This document shows positions 29,421 through 39,941 of a stretch of 64,000 nt of DNA, piece by piece. Position 1 is the stretch's first letter. The number at the start of each line of letters is the position of its first letter. The position numbers and the translations under genes were made by a program. The notes below the pieces were generated by a model, which saw only the letters and a list, made by a program, of their open reading frames with translations, ran no database searches and had not been told where the DNA came from. This DNA is from Candidatus Nitrosocosmicus agrestis (lineage in GTDB: Archaea > Thermoproteota > Nitrososphaeria > Nitrososphaerales > Nitrososphaeraceae): positions 62,001 to 126,000 of the forward strand of contig NZ_VUYS01000004.1 of assembly GCF_008389435.1 (NCBI RefSeq). The letters run 5' to 3'.

Positions 29421-31237
29421 AAAGGTTTATTTCTATAGTATTAAAGAAATAGTATTCCTGAGATGATATTTTTTAAACCAGTTTGTAAATTTTGTCCTTA
29501 ATTCTTCAGTCGGCATTTCATATATTTCTAGAAATGTAAATATTTAAAACCCTAACATTTGCTCCAGTTAAAGTAGACGTTTTGTAATCTCTTAACTTTT
29601 ATAGTATTTTATATTGCAGACTATTTAAAGTAATGAAATTTTCAAATTTGCTTATTTCTCTATTAGGCAATAAGGTGGATTGAAATATAATCATCAGTTT
29701 CGAGGATCCGCTGTTATTCAATTTAAAGAATGCAAGATGGATCGATAAAGCAATATTTGCAATTCGAACCTCCCTGCATTCGTAATGAAATACCCTGTAA
29801 CCTTATTCAGTGGTATATTATTAATTAGGTTCCATTTAATTATCGTTTATGGTACAGTTGCATAAATGAATGAATTAATAATTACCAATGAAGTTATATG
29901 TATTAACTGCACTATGAATCAAATAAGTAGTTATAGTAACATAATAAATATTGTAATTCTCGTTTTATAATCAAGAGGAGGAACTAGATTAAAATAATTT
30001 CAAAATCAAGCAAGATATTATAATATAAAATTATGTAAATGATTCTCGAATGTGGAAATTTTATTGATACTAGCTATTAACAACTAAAGATCAAGTATCA
30101 AAAAGTAATGGTAAGAAACTGGCATGAGGAACGTGTATGGTATGCTTTAGGTAAAACATCTCCATGTTATTTTGGTAATTAATCTAAAGTTATTTTCATT
30201 CTGTTTTCTGTACTATAAACCTATTATAGTTTAAGTGCTGGTTACTATACACTGTGAAGTTCTTTGATGCTTGAATACACAGTAGGGTAAAAAAAGTATA
30301 CTCTCCTTAGGGAGGTGAGATGGTTGAGAATGAGCTATACTCCTGCCTCCCAAGGTAACGTTATTTAATGGTTTATACATAGAATGTCAGTTTTATTCAT
30401 AATCAAATCTATCAAGTTACTCGTTCGATTTAATACTTACCTATCTTACAATTACTCGAATCGGGTTGATGGTTCCTTTTGTCATATAAAGATGCACTTC
30501 GACCAAACGGAAATCATCATCAAAAGTTTAATTTGATCTCACGATAGTTTGTGAAATATTTAATTCAATGACCAGTTTATTTTATGTGGCGACGATTGTG
30601 CACTGTTTTACTTCAACATTTTGGCAAGCCTAAAAAGGATATATTTTAATTCGGTATTATAGTAACCACTTTCATTTTGACTATTATACTACAAAATTAT
30701 TATAGCAATATTTCTTACAATACTTTAACACATTACTCCAAAATTGCATCGTATTGTTGGGTTAAATAATGTCAATACGATTTAGAAATAGGAGTGATAA
30801 AAGGCTGTCTTTTTCTTCTTACTTCTTATCAACGTTTTGCCAAATCAGTATCCCTAAAATTAGTTTCAAAAAGTGAATCTCAAAATGAGAAATAGCAGAT
30901 AACAAAATGATTCATATAGTTATTTTGAAGGTCCTAACAAAGAATATATATCGAAGGAATACTCGTTAGATCTAGAGATTTTCAGCGTAACGCTTAACCT
31001 TAAGATATCAGCATTAAATAACATGAATTCTATTAATATTTAATCAGTAACAGCCGAAATGTACTATTTTTTGCCTAGAATTTAACTGACTAACATCTTG
31101 AAACTATAAGAGAATTCAATTAGATATGTGTACCATAAATAATTTTATGATCATTCTTCGCCATAAGAGTACTGACTTGAATATTACCGAATACTATCGC
31201 TTATATAATGTGCTTGCATTGGGCGGTCGGCTAGATT
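29421..31237. other. 1.8-kb gene desert with one RNA-like hairpin
   Basis: No coding frame here is convincing. The only structured item is the GC-rich hairpin at 30305-30355. The right end must contain the promoter of the two-wHTH regulator at 31238. Confidence 0.5.
30305..30355 (+). ncRNA. Candidate small structured RNA
   Basis: CCTTAGGGAGG at the left pairs with CCTCCCAAGG at the right: 10 base pairs with one bulged A, around a loop of about 30 bases. The arms are far more GC-rich than the 1.8-kb desert around them, as is usual for archaeal RNA genes in AT-rich genomes. No box C/D or H/ACA consensus is clear, and the strand is a guess. It could also be a protein-binding palindrome. Confidence 0.35.
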
Positions 31238-31801
31238 GTGGCTGGAGATGAACTTGAAGGTACAGCAAATATGATACTCGAAACTATTAGACAAAATCCA
31301 GGGTGGCACTTGCGTAAAATTAAGCATCATATGAAGATATCCATGGGCACAGTTCAGTATCATTTAGATAGACTTGAAAAAATGGGTAAGATATCATCTA
31401 CAAGGAATGGTCTATATAGGCATTATTTTCCTATCGGAATGTTCAAGGAAAATGAGCAACAGATTATTAAGTTTCTAACTCAAGAAACCCCAAGAGAGAT
31501 AATTATGTTTATCATGGAAGATCAGAATCCTTCACAAACTGAAATTGTGTCTAGGATCAATATATCATCTGCATCGATTAGTTGGCATATAAGAAGGTTA
31601 GTGGCTGCTCGCTTATTACAAGAATCAAAGGATGGTAAATTCAAGAGATATAGAATACATCCAGATATTAATTCATTATATATCGCCAAGTTATTACAAA
31701 ATTATTATCCACATACTTGGAATAAATGGAGTAGTAGGCTAGCAGAAATGTTTCTGGCCATGTCAGAATCAAAAGACAATAAAGGAAAGGAACAGAACTA
31801 A
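31238..31801 (+). CDS. Transcriptional regulator with two winged-helix domains
   Basis: A 187-residue DNA-binding protein with two tandem winged helices of ArsR/MarR-like type. The first (residues 8-65) has WHLRKIKHHMKISMGTVQYH as its helix-turn-helix and a wing with GLYRHYFP. The second (residues 75-145) has PSQTEIVSRINISSASISWH and GKFKRYRIHPD. Two stacked wHTH domains of this kind are common in archaeal regulators. No ligand-binding domain or metal ligands are seen. It starts with GTG 31238 and is followed after one base by a membrane protein gene, so the pair is probably co-regulated. The target is unknown; the downstream redox genes are candidates. Confidence 0.88.
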   Translation: MAGDELEGTANMILETIRQNPGWHLRKIKHHMKISMGTVQYHLDRLEKMGKISSTRNGLYRHYFPIGMFKENEQQIIKFLTQETPREIIMFIMEDQNPSQTEIVSRINISSASISWHIRRLVAARLLQESKDGKFKRYRIHPDINSLYIAKLLQNYYPHTWNKWSSRLAEMFLAMSESKDNKGKEQN

Positions 31802-31802
31802 A

Positions 31803-32159
31803 TTGATACCCCTGCCTATCCTCCATTCAATAATCGGTTTAATCCCATACAAATTCTCGTCTATGTATTATTTGGATATAGAGCCGCTTGGAACTATCGA
31901 ATTTTTTATATCTGCATCGATTGGCATCTTTTCCATCTTACTATTACTGCTATCATTATCTGCTTACAAAGAAACGAGAGTAAAGAGTATCCTCTATGCT
32001 TCAGCGGCCTTTGGCTTGTTTGCTGTAAGTCTATTTGTGGAGACCCTTGAAGATTATTTTGAAAATTTGGATTCAGTTTTTAGCAGTTTATTAGTCTCAT
32101 GTATTACGCTTGCTATCTTGATACTTTTCTTTATGGCCATTGTCAGGAGAAATAAATAA
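31803..32159 (+). CDS. Small membrane protein in operon with the wHTH regulator
   Basis: A 118-residue protein with three clear transmembrane segments (IEFFISASIGIFSILLLLLS; SILYASAAFGLFAVSLFVET; VSCITLAILILFFMAIV) and a hydrophobic N-terminus. It begins with TTG at 31803, one base after the regulator's stop, so translation is coupled. This regulator/membrane-protein pairing is frequent in these archaea and may be a sensor-regulator pair, with the membrane protein controlling the regulator. That is inference from the pairing alone. Confidence 0.75.
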   Translation: MIPLPILHSIIGLIPYKFSSMYYLDIEPLGTIEFFISASIGIFSILLLLLSLSAYKETRVKSILYASAAFGLFAVSLFVETLEDYFENLDSVFSSLLVSCITLAILILFFMAIVRRNK

Positions 32160-32325
32160 ATAAATAGAATTAAACAGTTGAATTTTTTTGAATGATTTTG
32201 GATTAATTTGATCTATGACTAATTTGCAAAAAAACAATATTGTTGCATTATCGGGTATTGATATGGAATCTCATTCAGTTACCTGTACCAAATTCCTTAA
32301 GTGTCTAGAATTGATTGTTCTTATG

Positions 32326-32856
32326 ATGTTTACAAATAAAAATATCAAAAAACTATACAAAACTAAAATAGTAACTAGCTTCGTTCTACTATCCATCATT
32401 CTTGCGAGTATTTCCATGGCGGAGGATCGACACATTGTATATGCTCAAGCAAATAATACGAAGAACACTCCAGAAAATGTAAATATCGAATATAAATCAG
32501 CGTCTAATATGTCTAACCTTAAATCAGCTGCAAAAATAACTAATGATGAAGCCATACAGATTGCTTTGAAGAATGTGTCAGGTCAGCAATCAGATGTAAA
32601 AGGAGTTGAATTAGAAAATGAAAATGGAAATATAATTTATTCAATAAATGTAGTTCAAGGTAATGAATCAAAAGACGTCAAAGTAGGTGCTTTAAACGGC
32701 CATATATTAGAAGTAGAAAACGGTGATTTGGAAGGTGAAGATAATAGTGACGATTCTAATGAAGAAGGGAATGATGTAGGAGATAATGATACTGCAGAAT
32801 ATGAAGATAGCATGAATAAAAACAACAGTACTGAGATGATTCAAAAGTTTCAATGA
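32326..32856 (+). CDS. Exported PepSY-domain protein
   Basis: A secreted protein of about 176 residues from ATG 32326, which gives a clean signal peptide (KIVTSFVLLSIILASISMAE, then VYAQ). The frame is open back to 32215, but those residues do not look like a signal. A PepSY domain covers the middle: ITNDEAIQIALKNVSGQQSD, VELENENGNIIYSINVVQ and DVKVGALNGHILEVENG. PepSY domains regulate peptidases or bind small ligands in the envelope. The tail is very acidic (DNSDDSNEEGNDVGDNDT), typical of surface proteins of this group. It stands alone on this strand after the regulator pair. Confidence 0.85.
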   Translation: MFTNKNIKKLYKTKIVTSFVLLSIILASISMAEDRHIVYAQANNTKNTPENVNIEYKSASNMSNLKSAAKITNDEAIQIALKNVSGQQSDVKGVELENENGNIIYSINVVQGNESKDVKVGALNGHILEVENGDLEGEDNSDDSNEEGNDVGDNDTAEYEDSMNKNNSTEMIQKFQ

Positions 32857-33241
32857 GTTTATTAATACCTCCTTTTTTAGTGATCTTCAAACTACCAAAT
32901 TTAATTACATATAATCACAGTGTAATCCTAAAGTTAATGACAAATCAATATATCAAATCAATAATCAAGTCCAAAGAGCAGGATTCTTAAAATATAACTA
33001 ATTGGTATATTTTTCAATCAAACAAGTGTACCACATACCTTATCTATGAAAAAGGCTGAGCAGTATTTGTATGCACTTTATCTTAATAAATCAAACGGTC
33101 AATAGAGGATTGAGTTTATCCTGAAAGTTGGTGTGTTGGCCTTTAATAATGCAACGTTTCAGCTTTATTTCCTATCAACGTTGTATCGATCCGATTAGTT
33201 ATATAAAAGAGACAAAATACTATTCAAAGCAGAAACGAGTC

Positions 33242-34969
33242 ATGTTGAGATTTGAATATATACCAATTATTATATTGTGCTTAATTTCAATTTGTTTAGT
33301 TGCTAATTTATCAAATATTCAATGTTCATATGCCGCTTACTCGAAGGCGCCGTTGGCACCCAATGGGCCTACTGTTATTCCATCTAATTTGACCGTGGAA
33401 AAAATAACTGATAAATTAGATTTCCCAACTAGCATGGTCTTTCTCGGTCCGAACGATATTTTAGTTACGGAAAAAAATACAGGCAAAGTTATGAGGGTGT
33501 TAAATGGTCAGGTTCAAAATGACCCTGTTTTGGATGTACCAGTGGCAAGTGACATAGAAAGAGGTTTACTTGGCATAGCTATTTCAAAGCATAATGATGG
33601 AAAAACATATGTTTTTCTTTCATATACGGAATCTGGAAATGGCATTGATGGCAGTGATCATTCTGCAAATATTGATCCTTTAGGTAATCGATTATACAGA
33701 TATGAATTTTCAAATGGACGGCTTATTAACCCCGTGCTTTTGCTTGACCTAAACGCCATTCCTGTAAATGGACGTGGTGAACATAATGGTGGGAAGATAT
33801 TGATAGGGCCTGACAACAATATTTATTATATTGTTGGCGAAGTAGGTGGACATAGGACCCAAGCACAAAACATCATTGATGGTCCTGCGCCCAACGGATT
33901 GGGTGGGGTACTACATATAACACAGAATGGTCAGATAGTGGATCCAGATAATCCGATTTTTGGTAAGGGACTACCACTCGACGTCTATTATGCGATGGGC
34001 ATCAGAAACAGTTTTGGAATGGACTTTGATCCTATGACTGGAAATCTCTGGGATACAGAAAATGGACCCACAGCGGGTGATGAAATAAACCTTGTATATC
34101 CAGGTTTTAATAGTGGATGGGCATTAATACAAGGCGATTCTAAAGATAATCTGCTTGGCACTGGTGCAACACCTGATGACTTGGTTTACTTCGGACAAAG
34201 TTCTTATACTGAACCAAAATTATCTTGGGTTACCCCAATAGGTATTACGGCACTCAAGTTTTTGACTTCGGACAAGCTGGGCAAAGATTATCAGAATAAC
34301 ATGTTTGTTGGTGACATAAACAATGGTTTGTTGTATCGATTTGTTCTGAATGAGGCAAGAGATGATATATCTTTTGATAGTGAAAATAATAATGGAGGAA
34401 ACACAAAGCCTTTAGAAGACAAGGTAGTAAACGACCCTAAGGAAAATCAACCCTTTGTTTTTGGACAGGGTTTTGGAGGAATTACAGACATACAGGTCGG
34501 TCCGGATGGATATCTATACATACTTAGTTACACTGGATCATTATTTAGAATAGTGCCGTCTTCTTCTTCTTCTGTTAATTCAACGGTTAATTCAAATTCT
34601 AACTCTAATGTTAATACTACTTCAGAAAAACATCAAGGTGAACAGTCAGGTAATGAAGATACTCAATCTAACACGGGTAATGGGAATTCCGTTCCAGTAG
34701 TGATACAAGGTATAAATGGCGATCGTTCATACTCTCCTAATCCAATTACAATAGAAAAAGGTCAAAGCATTACCTGGTACAATGGAGACACCATTTCACA
34801 TACCGTGACTTCAGGCGTGGATAATAAAATAAACGAAAGTGGTAAACTATTTGACTCTGGCGCCATTATACCAAACCAGTCACATAGTATTACCTTTGAT
34901 AATACTGGCAATTTTGACTATTACTGTATTTACCATCCTTCAATGGTAGGCGAGATAATTGTTAGATAA
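33242..34969 (+). CDS. Exported PQQ-type glucose/sorbosone dehydrogenase fused to a plastocyanin-like domain
   Basis: A secreted redox enzyme. The ATG at 33242 gives a signal peptide (YIPIIILCLISICLVANLSN); earlier in-frame starts at 33128 and 33149 are possible. The six-bladed GSDH propeller shows KLDFPTSMVFLGPNDILVTE, ERGLLGIAISKH, RGEHNGGKILIGPDNNIYYI, YYAMGIRNSFGMDFDP and ENGPTAGDEINLV, all expected for soluble aldose dehydrogenases. An Asn/Ser linker follows, then a cupredoxin of about 90 residues with a complete type 1 copper site: His in DTISHTVTSG and Cys, His, Met in DYYCIYHPSMVG. Electrons taken from the sugar could pass straight to this copper centre. Substrate not known. Confidence 0.92.
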   Translation: MLRFEYIPIIILCLISICLVANLSNIQCSYAAYSKAPLAPNGPTVIPSNLTVEKITDKLDFPTSMVFLGPNDILVTEKNTGKVMRVLNGQVQNDPVLDVPVASDIERGLLGIAISKHNDGKTYVFLSYTESGNGIDGSDHSANIDPLGNRLYRYEFSNGRLINPVLLLDLNAIPVNGRGEHNGGKILIGPDNNIYYIVGEVGGHRTQAQNIIDGPAPNGLGGVLHITQNGQIVDPDNPIFGKGLPLDVYYAMGIRNSFGMDFDPMTGNLWDTENGPTAGDEINLVYPGFNSGWALIQGDSKDNLLGTGATPDDLVYFGQSSYTEPKLSWVTPIGITALKFLTSDKLGKDYQNNMFVGDINNGLLYRFVLNEARDDISFDSENNNGGNTKPLEDKVVNDPKENQPFVFGQGFGGITDIQVGPDGYLYILSYTGSLFRIVPSSSSSVNSTVNSNSNSNVNTTSEKHQGEQSGNEDTQSNTGNGNSVPVVIQGINGDRSYSPNPITIEKGQSITWYNGDTISHTVTSGVDNKINESGKLFDSGAIIPNQSHSITFDNTGNFDYYCIYHPSMVGEIIVR

Positions 34970-35050
34970 ATTATCTCGTGCATTCTAATAAAAGGAAGTA
35001 AGAGGTAAATAACGTCCAATAACAAATATCTAATAATTTCACTAGTTTGC

Positions 35051-35686
35051 ATGACACTGTTTTTTGTTTTAGCATTAGTAGTCTCTCCAGTCTCATTTGT
35101 CAATAATCGCATATTGTCTCAGTATGACAGTTCGATGTTACTTATCATAGTAAATTCACATCATAATTCATTAAATCAATTTATGATATATCTTACAATT
35201 TATGGGAGAGAGACATTCTGGATTTTGGTTATAATTTTACTTCTAATAATTGGTAAAAAAAGAGGTAAAAGAGTAGCAGCCATGATAATTTTAGTCATGA
35301 TTGTTCTTGTACCTATAGGTATAATTGCAAAGCAAATAGTAGAGCGACCTAGGCCGACTATTCCAGAATCTGACTTTCTTATTCCTGCCGATACTGAATA
35401 CGCATTTCCATCAGGTCATGCTTTGATTGTCTCTGCAGGAGCAGCCATTAGTATCTCACTTTATAGGAATTCATATAAAGAATTAGCAATATCAATTATG
35501 CTGACTGCAGAGGCAGGTTTAGTTTGTTTCTCACGAGTATATGTAGGAGGTCATTATCCCTTTGATGTTTTGGGAGGGATATTTTTGGGTATCGGAATAT
35601 CATTTCTGTTTATTTGGAAGCAAGATAAACTGGAGTTACTGTACCAGCAACTAAGTAAAATGATCTTCGAACTAAGACAACGATGA
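35051..35686 (+). CDS. PAP2-family membrane phosphatase
   Basis: A 211-residue integral membrane phosphatase. The three PAP2 signatures are complete: KQIVERPRP (KxxxxxxRP), AFPSGHAL (PSGH) and SRVYVGGHYPFDVLGG (SRxxxxxHxxxD), with the catalytic His in motif 3 and the proton-donor His in motif 2. Five to six transmembrane helices surround them. Such enzymes remove phosphate from lipid phosphates such as isoprenyl diphosphates, with the active site facing outward. The frame is open upstream and includes more of the first helix (IISLVC) without an ATG, so the chosen ATG 35051 may cut the first helix slightly short. Confidence 0.9.
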   Translation: MTLFFVLALVVSPVSFVNNRILSQYDSSMLLIIVNSHHNSLNQFMIYLTIYGRETFWILVIILLLIIGKKRGKRVAAMIILVMIVLVPIGIIAKQIVERPRPTIPESDFLIPADTEYAFPSGHALIVSAGAAISISLYRNSYKELAISIMLTAEAGLVCFSRVYVGGHYPFDVLGGIFLGIGISFLFIWKQDKLELLYQQLSKMIFELRQR

Positions 35687-35779
35687 ATTCTCTGATACTT
35701 TAAATCAGATGAAAAAGAGAGTTAATTAGTAATAACTCGAAATCCACTTTCGGTTACGAATTTACAAAAAGAGTTAATA

Positions 35780-38311
35780 TCAATTCCTCCTTGTTCTATC
35801 TGCCATGGATTTTCTTGACATCTCTATTTTCTTTTTCTTTCTTGGCATGATTATAAGTACATAAGAGGATCCAACAGCATAAACTACAAGTAAAGCTAAC
35901 TGTGCTACAAAACTTTCAAGTGTAGGATGAATACCAGTCATAGATGCTATATTAATGTCAAAACGAGGAATTATTCCTATCATGGGTGTTGTACTTATAT
36001 AATCTGCTTCTTGAAAAGACCTAACAGCGTTCCCGATGAATGCAACGGACATGTATGCACCTATTCCCATTGTTAACCCAAATAGCACTCTCAAAGGTAA
36101 TCGTTTTCCTAGTTTTTTAATAACAAACGCGATAAATGTGACAATACCTAGTCCTATAAGTAGTCCCGCGATAACATACGATTCCATATACTTTGCATAG
36201 CTAAACATTGATTGATAGAAAAGAACTGTCTCAAATCCTTCTCTAAAAATAGTAAAGAAAGAGAGCAATACAAAAACCATGACACTTCCTGTGGTGGTAG
36301 CTTGCCAGACTTTTGACTTTACAAACTCTATCCATTTTTTAGTTTCAATCTTGTTAAGTACCCAAAAACTCACCCAAAATAATACTGCTACCGCTGAAAC
36401 ACCAGCAACTCCTTCTATTAGTTCCCTACTTGCACCTGTTAATTGGATTAGATTCTCTGCGACTATCCACATTACAGCCGTAGCTACTATTGCGAAGAAT
36501 ATCCCCAAATAGATGTGCTTCTTAAATTTTTCATTTCTGGAGGCTTCCAGATAAGTTAACATTGCTCCAATGATGAGCGCAGACTCTAGGCCTTCTCTGA
36601 AAATTATGGATAGCGATGATGAAAATGCAATGGTTGGTGCAATTACACCTGTTCCTGAAACAAGACGCTCTGATTCATCCAGGCCATTTCGGATTTCAAT
36701 TACTTTTTTTTCAACAGTGTCAAAGGATTGTCTTTGTTGAAGTTGATTTCTCAATTCTGCAAATTTTATCTCCATATCAAGCGTAAAATCTGGATTAATA
36801 GGTCTAAGTGGAACTTCAATATTTTCGTAGTTGTCGAGATATACTTCACGGGCGCTACTTATTGCTTCATCATATTTTTTGTCCTTGTAAAGATTTAAAA
36901 TTTTTTCCAATCCCAATCGAATCTCATCTACCTTTTGTCGAACCACCTGTTTTTGAGAATCATCTACATCACCCATTACCTTTCTATCTCCAGTATAAAC
37001 ACCGAATCCTTGGCGCAGCGAGTCTATGTTGGCTAAGGAATTTGTGAAGCTAGTTTTATTCTGTGATGGATTACTGGCATCGATATTTGGTTGAGTATTT
37101 ATCGCAAAGTCTTGGGAACTCAACAATGACTGAGCTTTCAAAAGATTAGGAATAATAGTTTTGTTTACAAGTAAAGATATGTCTGATAAAGACTGCCTGT
37201 TATCAATCTTCCCGAGGAGATTCTCTCGTAAATCAATTTCTAAAACATTCTTTAATGTGGAATTTATTTTTTCAATCGGTGCTTCTAAATATTCGTAGTT
37301 ATCAAGATATGCTTCGGTAGCATAGGCGTCAGCCTCAATGTAGTTACCTTTACCAATCGACTCCGTGGTCTTGTGCAACAGGTTATCTATATTCCTAAAG
37401 TAGTTTTCATTTTCATTAGCGGCAGTGACATCTTTACTTGCAGTTGATAAAATGGAATCATAATTTCTTTTTAGAGAATCTATGAGTTTGGAAACAAATT
37501 GAATATCCTGTTTGTCATTTATTGAATCTTTGATCTGTTCATAATGGAGGCGACTTTCTGAAACAGTATTTGAATCAAAACCTTGTATTGATGAAAACAG
37601 CTTTTCTGAATTATCAACCAACTCTATAGAATTCTCATAATCAACTAGATTTAAGGGATCAATAGAATCTCCAGATAGTTTTGTGTTTGAAACATTAGAT
37701 TTTTGATAAGATTGTATAGAGTCGTCTAATAATAATGATGACGTTTGTAAAGTGAGTAGATCGTTATTTGATAAGCTCGGCAATAAAGTGGATGGATTTA
37801 TGCCGTTTACTCTTTTCGTAAAAAGAATATTGGTCAGATTATTTATGGTGTCTTGAATTTGATTTAAATTTGATTGTAGGTTGACGAATGAAAAAACTTT
37901 AGAAGTTTGATTTTCAGAATTTATGAAAATTGGTAAATCCGTAAGCAAGCCTTCCAATTTGTATGACGCACCAGGATCAATCTTGACCAAAGATTGTTTA
38001 ATAGTAGGATATATAACAGAATGCGGGATGTAAGAATGATAAAATGCTCCCTCTGTATTATTGGCTTTTAAATCTCGAGAGGTCAGCTCAATCTGTGAAT
38101 TGATCCGTTCTAAATTAAGAAAAATTAACTGAGCTTCTTCGGCAGATACATTTATTGGCTTACCCAAATCTGCATTTATTCCAAAAACAAAGTGGTAGGA
38201 TGTGACTGGATTAGATCCTATAAACGAGCTTGCAATAAATAAAAATAATATAAATACTACTAAAGGGAAACAATAATATATTATTGGATAATTCAGCAAT
38301 GTTCTAGACAA
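35780..38311 (-). CDS. FTR1-family iron permease with large extracytoplasmic N-terminal domain
   Basis: An 843-residue iron transporter. The C-terminal 300 residues form the FTR1/EfeU permease, with seven helices and both essential REGxE motifs: FREGLESALIIGAML and IFREGFETVLFYQSMF. The N-terminal 540 residues follow a first anchor helix (FPLVVFILFLFIASSF) and lie outside the cell. They hold two copies of a YLDNYExxExP motif (EAYLDNYEYLEAPIEKIN and REVYLDNYENIEVPLRPIN), as found in extended FTR1 proteins. In fungi and algae FTR1 imports Fe3+ made by a multicopper ferroxidase; a multicopper oxidase is encoded 3.7 kb away here. ATG 38311. The ion is inferred from the family. Confidence 0.92.
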   Translation of the reverse strand: MSRTLLNYPIIYYCFPLVVFILFLFIASSFIGSNPVTSYHFVFGINADLGKPINVSAEEAQLIFLNLERINSQIELTSRDLKANNTEGAFYHSYIPHSVIYPTIKQSLVKIDPGASYKLEGLLTDLPIFINSENQTSKVFSFVNLQSNLNQIQDTINNLTNILFTKRVNGINPSTLLPSLSNNDLLTLQTSSLLLDDSIQSYQKSNVSNTKLSGDSIDPLNLVDYENSIELVDNSEKLFSSIQGFDSNTVSESRLHYEQIKDSINDKQDIQFVSKLIDSLKRNYDSILSTASKDVTAANENENYFRNIDNLLHKTTESIGKGNYIEADAYATEAYLDNYEYLEAPIEKINSTLKNVLEIDLRENLLGKIDNRQSLSDISLLVNKTIIPNLLKAQSLLSSQDFAINTQPNIDASNPSQNKTSFTNSLANIDSLRQGFGVYTGDRKVMGDVDDSQKQVVRQKVDEIRLGLEKILNLYKDKKYDEAISSAREVYLDNYENIEVPLRPINPDFTLDMEIKFAELRNQLQQRQSFDTVEKKVIEIRNGLDESERLVSGTGVIAPTIAFSSSLSIIFREGLESALIIGAMLTYLEASRNEKFKKHIYLGIFFAIVATAVMWIVAENLIQLTGASRELIEGVAGVSAVAVLFWVSFWVLNKIETKKWIEFVKSKVWQATTTGSVMVFVLLSFFTIFREGFETVLFYQSMFSYAKYMESYVIAGLLIGLGIVTFIAFVIKKLGKRLPLRVLFGLTMGIGAYMSVAFIGNAVRSFQEADYISTTPMIGIIPRFDINIASMTGIHPTLESFVAQLALLVVYAVGSSYVLIIMPRKKKKIEMSRKSMADRTRRN

Positions 38312-38681
38312 ATTTGATCGGGCTTTTAATCCGATGCAATAAATGCATTAATAAACTATATTACGATTCTCGTTCCATAGAATAAACCCCTACTTTGATC
38401 CATCTTTTCTATTACTAGATGCAAAAATAATGGATTAAGCTGATAAAACACTAATTTTTTCAAGTTTAATTTGAATACTTGTTCATATTTAAGTATCTAC
38501 ATAAAACTTCATTAGTTAATATTTAGTAACGTTATGAGGTTGAGATATTCTATATAACAATAAGGGTATGAATCTCTAAATGATGGTTAGGTTGGCCTGT
38601 TTTTCTAGATTTTGAGTTGTAAATCTTATTCAGCTAACTGTACCAAATTAGTTATTATCCCTAACATAGTAGCATGCTTTG
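38312..38681. promoter_or_regulatory. Divergent promoter region, FTR1 permease and COG4705 protein
   Basis: About 370 bases between divergent genes must hold both promoters. AT-rich TATA-like stretches occur on both sides. I did not find a clear iron-regulator palindrome. Confidence 0.4.
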
Positions 38682-39521
38682 ATGCAAGCAAGACAGATGC
38701 TGATCAAAGTCCCAGAAATTACCATTTATTTCTGGGCAATTAAGATTCTTTGTACAACTGTAGGAGAGACTGCTGCGGATTATATGAATTGGAATCTCAA
38801 TTTGGGATTAACTAGTACTACTTATATTATGGGAGCATTGTTGGCAGTTGCTCTATTTTTCCAATTTAGAGGTAGAAAGTACGTTCCAAGTGTCTATTGG
38901 CTAGCTGTCGTGTTTCTAAGCATTTTTGGGACGTTAATAACAGATAATCTTACCGATGTTTTCGAAGTGAAGCTTGAGATTACTACAATTGCTTTTAGTG
39001 TCGCTCTTGCTATTATATTTGCGGCATGGTATAAAGCTGAAAAAACATTATCAATTCATTCTATCTACACCACTCGAAGAGAGACCTTTTATTGGCTGGT
39101 TATCTTTTTCACGTTTGCACTTGGAACGGCTGCAGGTGACCTTCTTTCAGAAAGATTTGAACTAGGTTATCTCACCTCTATTGGTATATTTGGTGCTCTG
39201 CTTGGTATTATAGCAGTTGCTCATCTAAAGTTTAAATTAAATGCAGTATTGGCGTTTTGGCTTGCGTATATTCTAACACGTCCATTTGGAGCGTCAATTG
39301 GCGATTATCTATCGCAATTACCTCAATACGGTGGTTTGGGATTTGGGACTATCATATCTAGTGTGATATTTCTCGTAGCAATTTTAGCGATGGTTATATA
39401 TTTGACTGTTACCAAAAAGGATGCTCCACGTCTAAAGGCCGAAATGCTTGAGAATTTGAGTAAGACAAAGAAAAATAGAGAAAATGAGGACGACGGAGAA
39501 AAATGGGGGAGGCATAGGTGA
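38682..39521 (+). CDS. COG4705-type multi-spanning membrane protein
   Basis: A 280-residue membrane protein with about eight helices. It is built of four related units, each ending in a TxxGDxL-like motif: TTVGETAADYMNW, LITDNLTDVFEV, LGTAAGDLLSERFELGYLTS and FGASIGDYLSQLPQYGGLG. This is the hallmark of COG4705 (uncharacterised membrane-anchored proteins, often found near metal or redox genes). No transport function has been shown to my knowledge. A charged tail (KTKKNRENEDDGEKW) is probably cytoplasmic. ATG 38682 is preferred over the TTG just before it. Divergent from the iron permease gene. Confidence 0.9.
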   Translation: MQARQMLIKVPEITIYFWAIKILCTTVGETAADYMNWNLNLGLTSTTYIMGALLAVALFFQFRGRKYVPSVYWLAVVFLSIFGTLITDNLTDVFEVKLEITTIAFSVALAIIFAAWYKAEKTLSIHSIYTTRRETFYWLVIFFTFALGTAAGDLLSERFELGYLTSIGIFGALLGIIAVAHLKFKLNAVLAFWLAYILTRPFGASIGDYLSQLPQYGGLGFGTIISSVIFLVAILAMVIYLTVTKKDAPRLKAEMLENLSKTKKNRENEDDGEKWGRHR

Positions 39522-39941
39522 TCTAACTAACAATCAAATCAATGACTTTTTCATGCTCCATTTAAGTGAAATAAAAAGTGAAATTCGACATTTGAAAGTT
39601 TTAGGATAAGAAATTTGCCAAAGTTCTGCTATGAAAATTTGGTTCATTAATAACATCATTCTTAATTAACACTCCTTAATTGTTTCAGAAGGTCTACATA
39701 CTAGAAAAATTCTATAACCTAATGCAAATCAATAATCCTAATATTTGTTTACCACGATTGCAAGCATATTGGTAATTTACTAGTTTTGACCATTGTAATA
39801 ACATAGTAGTTTATCATATCCCTATCTATAGTTTAGACCCAAAATAAGAATTCATAAAGGTTAGTAACTATTTGTATAGAAGCTAGTAGAGTTAACTTAT
39901 TTGAAAGTATTAGATATAAAAATAAGAAATTGGTTTTTATT
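39522..39941. other. Intergenic region between convergent genes
   Basis: About 420 AT-rich bases with nothing I can support beyond likely terminators. Confidence 0.4.
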
